From the NCBI GenBank assembly GCA_013214715.1, contig JABSSB010000203.1:1-6393 (forward strand): a stretch of 6,393 nucleotides of DNA. Reading direction: 5' to 3'. Below the pieces are notes generated by a model. It made no database searches. It was not told where the DNA came from and saw only the letters and a program-made list of their open reading frames with translations. Source of the stretch: Paracoccaceae bacterium (GTDB lineage: Bacteria > Pseudomonadota > Alphaproteobacteria > Rhodobacterales > Rhodobacteraceae). Shown piece after piece: positions 1 to 3,205 of the stretch; position 1 is the first letter of the stretch, and every line of letters starts with the position of its first letter. The translations under genes and the position numbers were made by a program.

Positions 1-106
1 GCACCACGGTTTTAGGAACCGGCGGGACACGGTTGCCACGCGCGCCCCGCCGGCTGAACCCGGAGGCTGCAAATGGTGCCGCAAGGTGATCTGCCTTGCG
101 TCTCAT
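1..106 (-). CDS. Possible 5' end of an unidentified protein gene running off the left edge
   Basis: On the minus strand an ATG at 106 opens a frame that has no stop through 35 codons to the window edge. The predicted start is MRRKADHLAAPFAASGF, then a basic Gly/Arg-rich stretch, then a segment ending PPVPKTVV. I do not recognise a family. The frame lies over two inverted repeats (80-100 and 19-53), and two plus-strand frames are also open over part of the same stretch, as is common in high-GC DNA. There is no strong Shine-Dalgarno upstream, only a GCGAAG-like stretch. It may be the beginning of the next minus-strand gene or simply a chance open frame. Confidence 0.22.
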   Translation of the reverse strand, partial: MRRKADHLAAPFAASGFSRRGARGNRVPPVPKTVV

Positions 107-173
107 ATGGTCTTCGCTGGGGTCCGGTCTGTCGGCGCCGTTGAGGATGAGATGGGCAGGCGGGGCCTGCTGC

Positions 174-187
174 GAAAGACGTCTTTC
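174..187. repeat. Perfect 14-bp palindrome, possible operator
   Basis: GAAAGACGTCTTTC reads identically on both strands with no central spacer. A gapless palindrome of this size suits a dimeric DNA-binding regulator better than an RNA hairpin, since there is no room for a loop. It lies about 70 bp upstream of the possible minus-strand start at 106. No regulator can be named from the sequence. Confidence 0.35.
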
Positions 188-360
188 TTTGCCGGCCGAT
201 GACAGGGCCGGTCCGTTCTCCTTGAGGTCGGCCGGGGGTTTATCCGGCCTGTCGCGACTGCAGGGAGAATGGCAGGGAGCGGTTAAGAAGCAGAAAATGA
301 TGCGCGCGGTGGGGTTAATGCCGGATTTCGTCCAGCGCCCGACCCGGGGGACGCGCAGAT

Positions 361-401
361 GTCGCGCCATCGGCGCGATGATTGATCCGAGGGATCAATC
401 A
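361..401. repeat. Two back-to-back perfect hairpins
   Basis: TCGCGCC-ATC-GGCGCGA (362-378, 7 bp, 3-nt loop) is followed without a gap by TGATTGATCC-GAG-GGATCAATCA (379-401, 10 bp, 3-nt loop). Both stems are perfect; the first can also gain a G-U pair between 361 and 379, at the expense of the outermost pair of the second. Neither is followed by a T-run on either strand, so neither looks like a simple intrinsic terminator. The orientation of any transcript is unknown. Confidence 0.6.
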
Positions 402-424
402 AACGGCGCATGGTCAGAATGACC

Positions 425-443
425 CGGGCGCAACAAGCGCCCG
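425..443. repeat. 7-bp perfect hairpin with 5-nt loop
   Basis: CGGGCGC-AACAA-GCGCCCG forms a perfect GC-rich stem, 23 bp to the right of the tandem hairpins at 361-401. A smaller CCCC-AAA-GGGG repeat follows at 451-461. No T-run follows on either strand. Confidence 0.5.
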
Positions 444-503
444 CACGTCGCCCCAAAGGGGAGCAATCTTAGGTTGCATGTGTCTGTCATGACGGGCGGG
501 TCG

Positions 504-542
504 GGCGCTGGGACTTCGGCCCTTGGCCGAAATCCCAGCGTC
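504..542. repeat. Long near-perfect inverted repeat
   Basis: The outer arms CGCTGGGA (506-513) and TCCCAGCG (533-540) pair perfectly. After one C/A mismatch (514 and 532) the inner arms TTCGGCC (515-521) and GGCCGAA (525-531) pair perfectly around a CTT loop. One G-U and one G-C pair can be added outside (504-505 with 541-542). This is the strongest hairpin in the window. It lies downstream of the minus-strand adenosyltransferase gene and could stop transcripts or protect their 3' ends, but there is no T-tract on either side. Confidence 0.6.
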
Positions 543-567
543 GGACTTGTGTGAGGTCACATGCGCA

Positions 568-590
568 GAAACAGGCATCTTTTCGCCTGT
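568..590 (-). terminator. Candidate terminator of the adenosyltransferase gene
   Basis: On the minus strand, 3 bp after the TAA stop at 594-596, ACAGGC (590-585) pairs with GCCTGT (576-571) around an 8-nt loop. A short T-rich stretch (TTTCT) follows. The stem is only 6 bp and the T-tract is interrupted, so termination may be weak or may depend on the larger hairpin at 504-542. Confidence 0.4.
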
Positions 591-593
591 GAC

Positions 594-1166
594 TTACCGA
601 TTCGCCCCTGGCACCCAGAGCACATCCGCCTTGCCGCCATCATTGGCCACCCGCGCGGCGACGAAGAACCAGTCCGACAAGCGGTTCAGATATTGCACTG
701 CCGCCGGGTTCACCGATTCGATTGTGGCCAGTTCGACGGTCAGACGTTCGGCCCGGCGTGACACCGTGCGGCACAGATGCAGATGGGCGGCCAAAGCCGA
801 CCCGCCCGGCAGGATGAAGCTGCGCAACGGTTCAAGATCGCCGTTCATCTCATCGATCTCGGCTTCCAGCCGCAACACCTGCGCGCCCGCGACGCGCAGC
901 GGCGGATATTCGGCCTCGGCGTCTTTTTCCATCTCGGGGCGGCACAGATCGGCACCAAGATCAAAGAGATCGTTCTGAATCATCTCCAGCCGCTTATCCA
1001 GCGTGCCATCAGCATGAAGCCGCGCCAGACCAACAGTGGCATTGGCTTCGTCCACGGTGCCGTAGGCTTCGACCCGCAGCGAATGCTTGGCCACGCGGGC
1101 GCCATTGCCCAAAGCGGTTTCGCCGGCATCTCCGGTCTTGGTGTAGATCTTGTTCAGAACAACCAT
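594..1166 (-). CDS. PduO-type ATP:cob(I)alamin adenosyltransferase
   Basis: This 190-residue protein matches the PduO/MMAB family, cytosolic enzymes that transfer the adenosyl group of ATP to cob(I)alamin to make adenosylcobalamin, and that also take part in corrinoid salvage. Visible motifs are the N-terminal ATP-binding TKTGDAGET (residues 9-17), the RVEAYGTVDEAN segment (31-42), QNDLFDLGADL (64-74) and the C-terminal PGGS plus RTVSRRAER helix (about 120-141), all in the expected order. The length is usual for a stand-alone PduO domain. ATG at 1166 is preferred over a GTG at 1202 because family homology begins at residue 4 or so, and GGGAGGG (1183-1177) sits upstream of it. The stop of the preceding HIG1-type gene is one base away, which indicates translational coupling. 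A likely client in such bacteria is methylmalonyl-CoA mutase or another B12 enzyme, but none is in this window. Confidence 0.95.
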   Translation of the reverse strand: MVVLNKIYTKTGDAGETALGNGARVAKHSLRVEAYGTVDEANATVGLARLHADGTLDKRLEMIQNDLFDLGADLCRPEMEKDAEAEYPPLRVAGAQVLRLEAEIDEMNGDLEPLRSFILPGGSALAAHLHLCRTVSRRAERLTVELATIESVNPAAVQYLNRLSDWFFVAARVANDGGKADVLWVPGANR

Positions 1167-1167
1167 T

Positions 1168-1368
1168 TCAGCGCATCCCTCCCAGCGCGAACAGGGCCAC
1201 AATCAGCACCACGGCAATGAATTGGAACAGCAGCCGCAATTGCATCATCTTGTTGGAGTATTTCTTGCTGAATTCTCCGCCGCGACCAAAGGCGCCGATG
1301 CCCATGACCAGAACGGCCACAACGGCCGCCATCGCCAGCAGCAGAATGTAGAACAGAATGTCGGTCAT
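1168..1368 (-). CDS. HIG1-domain twin-transmembrane protein
   Basis: This 66-residue protein has two hydrophobic segments (about residues 4-27 and 46-64). They are joined by a short basic loop with GEFSKKYSNKMM followed by QLRLLFQ (43-49). That pattern fits the HIG1 (hypoxia-induced gene 1) family, annotated in alphaproteobacteria as twin transmembrane proteins. Mitochondrial relatives associate with cytochrome c oxidase and respiratory supercomplexes; a similar inner-membrane role here is inference. The ATG at 1368 has AAGGAAAGG (1383-1375) as a good ribosome binding site. Its TGA (1170-1168) is separated from the adenosyltransferase ATG by one base. The upstream reductase gene ends 67 bp away, so this pair could be read from its own promoter or by read-through. 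Confidence 0.88.
   Translation of the reverse strand: MTDILFYILLLAMAAVVAVLVMGIGAFGRGGEFSKKYSNKMMQLRLLFQFIAVVLIVALFALGGMR
1177..1183 (-). promoter_or_regulatory. Shine-Dalgarno that sets the adenosyltransferase start
   Basis: GGGAGGG on the minus strand lies 10 nt before the ATG at 1166 and inside the last codons of the HIG1-type gene. It supports the ATG at 1166 over the GTG at 1202, which would add 12 residues unlike the family. Confidence 0.6.
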
Positions 1369-1397
1369 GACCGGCCTTTCCTTGCAGTAAGTCCGGG

Positions 1398-1426
1398 TAT
1401 CTAGCGGCGGCGCGGCAAAAAGCGAA
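1398..1426 (-). promoter_or_regulatory. Weak candidate promoter for the HIG1-adenosyltransferase pair
   Basis: In the 67-bp gap on the minus strand, TTCGCT (1426-1421) and TAGATA (1403-1398) are separated by 17 bp. The -10-like element is fair but the -35-like element is poor. The pair could equally be transcribed by read-through from the genes upstream. Confidence 0.22.
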
Positions 1427-1435
1427 CCCTGAATC

Positions 1436-2269
1436 TCAGACCCGGCCCAGAATCCTGTCGATCATCCGGGTCGAGAGCAACCGGCGGAAATAGCCGACGA
1501 TATAGGTGGCGGTCGTAATGTAATAGCGCGGGTTTGGGTCGTCGCTCTCGAGCGCCTTGATCAGCACATCCGTCACCGATTGCGTGGGCAGTTCAAACCG
1601 GTCCGGCGCCTTGTCCTTGGCATAAAGCCGCGGGATCAGGCCGGTTTCATATTCGGCCCGGCGCGGGCTGTCCTGCCAGTTGATCCATCGTTCGAAATAG
1701 GGCACGCCCTTTTCGCGGAACGGTGTGGTGATGGGACCGGGTTCGATGATCACCACCTTGATCCCCGTGTCGCGCATTTCCAGCCGCAGCGTGTCGCTGA
1801 GCGCTTCAATCGCATGTTTCGTGGCCGCGTAGGCCCCGCGCCATTTCATGTAAAGCAGCCCCAGCGCCGATGAGCATTGCACGATATGCCCATGCCCCTG
1901 CGCGCGCATCACCGGGATGATGCGATTGGTCAGGTCATGCCAGCCAAAGACATTGGCCTCGAATATCGCGCGCAGCGCATCGACGGGCAGATCTTCGACT
2001 GCCGCCGACAGCCCATGCGCGCCGTTGTTGAACAGCGCATCCAACCGCCCACCCGTTGCCTCAAGCACTTCGGCCAGACCGGTTTCGATTGTCGCGGGGT
2101 CGGTATAGTCGATGCGCGGGCTATCGAAGCCTTCGGCGATCAACCGGTCGCAATCGGCCTGTTGCCGGCACGACGCGAAGACATGCCAGCCCTGCGCGCG
2201 AAGGCTGCGGGCGGCATGCTCTCCGATACCCGATGAACATCCGGTGATCAGAATCGTTCTGGCAGACAT
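1436..2269 (-). CDS. YbbO-like SDR family NAD(P)-dependent oxidoreductase
   Basis: This is a 277-residue classical short-chain dehydrogenase/reductase. The Rossmann nucleotide loop TGCSSGIG is at residues 9-16, and R35 after the second strand suggests NADP(H) preference. The catalytic set is N106, S134, Y147 and K151 (YAATK), and the cofactor-binding IEPGP turn is at about 175-179. The overall sequence and the C-terminal end resemble Escherichia coli YbbO as I remember it, an NADP-dependent aldehyde/ketone reductase; the substrate here is unknown. The usual NNAG motif reads NNGA (81-84). The ATG at 2269 places the first beta strand immediately after the start, as expected, with AAAGG shortly upstream. 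The SH3b gene upstream on the same strand ends 64 bp away. Confidence 0.92.
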   Translation of the reverse strand: MSARTILITGCSSGIGEHAARSLRAQGWHVFASCRQQADCDRLIAEGFDSPRIDYTDPATIETGLAEVLEATGGRLDALFNNGAHGLSAAVEDLPVDALRAIFEANVFGWHDLTNRIIPVMRAQGHGHIVQCSSALGLLYMKWRGAYAATKHAIEALSDTLRLEMRDTGIKVVIIEPGPITTPFREKGVPYFERWINWQDSPRRAEYETGLIPRLYAKDKAPDRFELPTQSVTDVLIKALESDDPNPRYYITTATYIVGYFRRLLSTRMIDRILGRV

Positions 2270-2312
2270 AGGCGGGCCTTTACGTTAGGGCTGTCAGAGC
2301 CAAGGCCTAGTG

Positions 2313-2328
2313 CGCCGGTCGTCCGGCG
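2313..2328. repeat. Small perfect hairpin between SH3b gene and reductase gene
   Basis: CGCCGG-TCGT-CCGGCG gives a 6-bp stem with a tetraloop, just after the stop of the SH3b gene on the minus strand. There is no T-run after it, so it could be an attenuator or an mRNA-stabilising stem rather than a full terminator. Its significance is limited because the stem is short and GC-rich. Confidence 0.3.
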
Positions 2329-2333
2329 GCAAG

Positions 2334-2942
2334 TCAGTTCAGCTTGGCGTCGCTGACCAAAGAACCCGAGACCCAGCCCACTGTCCCATCTGCAGGCAGG
2401 CGCAGGCGCATCCATCCGCTGGCACGGTCGAGGACTTCGACTTCCTGCCCCAGCGCCAGGCGCCGCATCACCGGATAGGCCAGGCCCGGCCCGTCGCGCA
2501 TGTTCACGCGCAGGCCGGTGATTTCGCGCAGATCTGCAAGGGGCTCGGCGGCGGCCTCGGTCGGTTGCGCAGGCGTCGGGCGCACATCGAGGCTGATGCC
2601 CTGCTGTATTTGCGCGCCGATCCGCGACAGCGACAATTGCAACTGATCGGGGTCCGGTGTGGCGGCGGCCACGGCGGACGGGCTTGCGCCGGTGTCGGGC
2701 ACGCGGACGGATTTGGCATTGCCGGGCGATGTCGGCGTCATTACGGGTGTGGTCTGCACAACATTCATACTCAGTCTGTCTTCCTCGACCTGAGGGACCG
2801 CCAGATCTTCGGGTTCGTCGACCGTGACCACGGAGCTGGTGCGCTCAACCTCGATCAAACGCGGCTCGAAATCAGAACCACCGCTGATTTCGTAGAAGGC
2901 GTAGCCCAAAAATGCAAATGTGACCAGGATCATGCGCCACAT
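2334..2942 (-). CDS. Membrane-anchored SH3b-domain protein
   Basis: This 202-residue protein begins MWRMILVTFAFLGYAFYEI, a hydrophobic segment that could be an uncleaved signal anchor. An acidic then Pro/Thr/Ala-rich linker follows (about 25-137), probably disordered. The C-terminus (about 138-198) is a bacterial SH3 domain: RVNMRDGPG (145-153), GQEVEVLDRASGWMRLR, and GWVSGSLV (189-196). Bacterial SH3b domains are generally extracytoplasmic and often bind peptidoglycan or other ligands, so a periplasmic, inner-membrane-tethered role is likely; the exact function is unknown. ATG at 2942 is chosen because GGAGGAG lies 6 nt upstream. An upstream TTG at 2957 would overlap that ribosome binding site. 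It is the first gene of the leftward group and is divergent from parC. Confidence 0.85.
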   Translation of the reverse strand: MWRMILVTFAFLGYAFYEISGGSDFEPRLIEVERTSSVVTVDEPEDLAVPQVEEDRLSMNVVQTTPVMTPTSPGNAKSVRVPDTGASPSAVAAATPDPDQLQLSLSRIGAQIQQGISLDVRPTPAQPTEAAAEPLADLREITGLRVNMRDGPGLAYPVMRRLALGQEVEVLDRASGWMRLRLPADGTVGWVSGSLVSDAKLN

Positions 2943-2948
2943 GGCGCT

Positions 2949-2955
2949 CTCCTCC
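2949..2955 (-). promoter_or_regulatory. Strong Shine-Dalgarno of the SH3b gene
   Basis: GGAGGAG on the minus strand, 6 nt before the ATG at 2942, is a near-ideal match to the anti-Shine-Dalgarno sequence and fixes the start. It excludes the TTG at 2957, which overlaps it. Confidence 0.75.
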
Positions 2956-3205
2956 AACTGACTTCGTATTCACCACTTAAAAATTCAAAGTGCCAGAATT
3001 GCGGCGGAATTAAGCGCAAGCTAGCCCATTTGAACGACGGGTCACCCAAAACACGAGTATCAACGAGTTTAACGTGTTTGCCGAGAATTTTAAACATACT
3101 TTAACCAATGCGAGAAAATAACTAAAAAAGTGTGGCCTTTGGTGCGCGGATTCTGTGCGACTTGGTGGCTTGCCCAGCCCTGCGCCAGTGAGTATCAGCG
3201 AAGAC
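2956..3205. promoter_or_regulatory. AT-rich divergent promoter region between SH3b gene and parC
   Basis: This region, especially 2970-3130, is clearly richer in A and T than its surroundings and has no coding signal. It must hold promoters for leftward SH3b transcription and rightward parC transcription. Five TTAA tetramers occur, two of them arranged as a perfect CtrA-type box at 3090-3105. A candidate parC promoter is TTGCCG (3078-3083) with TTTAAC (3100-3105) at 16-bp spacing. A GANTC site (GATTC, 3149-3153), the target of the CcrM cell-cycle methyltransferase in alphaproteobacteria, lies about 50 bp before the parC start. I could not pick out a clear leftward promoter. Confidence 0.6.
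3090..3105. promoter_or_regulatory. CtrA-type binding box TTAA-N7-TTAAC
   Basis: TTAA (3090-3093), a 7-nt spacer and TTAAC (3101-3105) match the full consensus of the alphaproteobacterial response regulator CtrA. An extra TTAAC half-site is at 3069-3073. The box overlaps the -10 region of the candidate parC promoter at 3078-3105, an arrangement that would suit repression. Binding is inferred only from consensus match; an AT-rich tract can produce such a box by chance. Confidence 0.45.

Larger units (their letters stand above)
107..593. other. Hairpin-dense intergenic region with no convincing protein gene
   Basis: This stretch of nearly 490 bp has no frame that looks like a real protein. The one long plus-strand frame (96-422) gives a Ser/Arg/Gly-rich translation without recognisable domains. 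It holds many perfect inverted repeats instead: 156-170, a 14-bp palindrome at 174-187, 192-211, 230-249, 361-379, 379-401, 425-443, 504-542, 550-561 and 571-590; two more lie just to the left (19-53 and 80-100). I looked for signature sequences of RNase P RNA, tmRNA, SRP RNA, tRNA and the cobalamin riboswitch on both strands and found none. It could be a leader or promoter region for a leftward gene, an unknown structured RNA, or palindromic repeat debris. Confidence 0.6.

Noticed and set aside
96..422. 108-residue plus-strand open frame
   Set aside because: The translation is Ser/Arg/Gly-rich with no recognisable domain or good ribosome binding site, and it runs across at least six inverted repeats. 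It is most likely a chance frame in GC-rich DNA.
550..561. TGTGA-GG-TCACA as a CRP/FNR-type operator
   Set aside because: The half-sites look CRP-like, but the spacer is 2 bp where CRP needs 6 bp. It is also at the 3' end of a leftward gene, not at an obvious promoter.
1..593. Known structured RNA (RNase P RNA, tmRNA, SRP RNA, tRNA)
   Set aside because: None of the conserved core sequences I know, such as the RNase P P4 segment, the tmRNA tag codons or the SRP tetraloop region, is present on either strand.
777..1220. Plus-strand frames opposite the adenosyltransferase and reductase genes
   Set aside because: They are shadow frames; the minus-strand frames carry full family motifs and good ribosome binding sites.
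1167..1440. Cobalamin riboswitch upstream of the adenosyltransferase
   Set aside because: The gene upstream is one base away, and the 67-bp gap before the HIG1-type gene is too short and lacks a B12-box sequence.
3155..3205. Longer ParC start at GTG 3155 or GTG 3188
   Set aside because: The extension is unlike ParC N-termini and neither start has a convincing ribosome binding site. ATG at 3206 fits the family length better, although its own site is weak.
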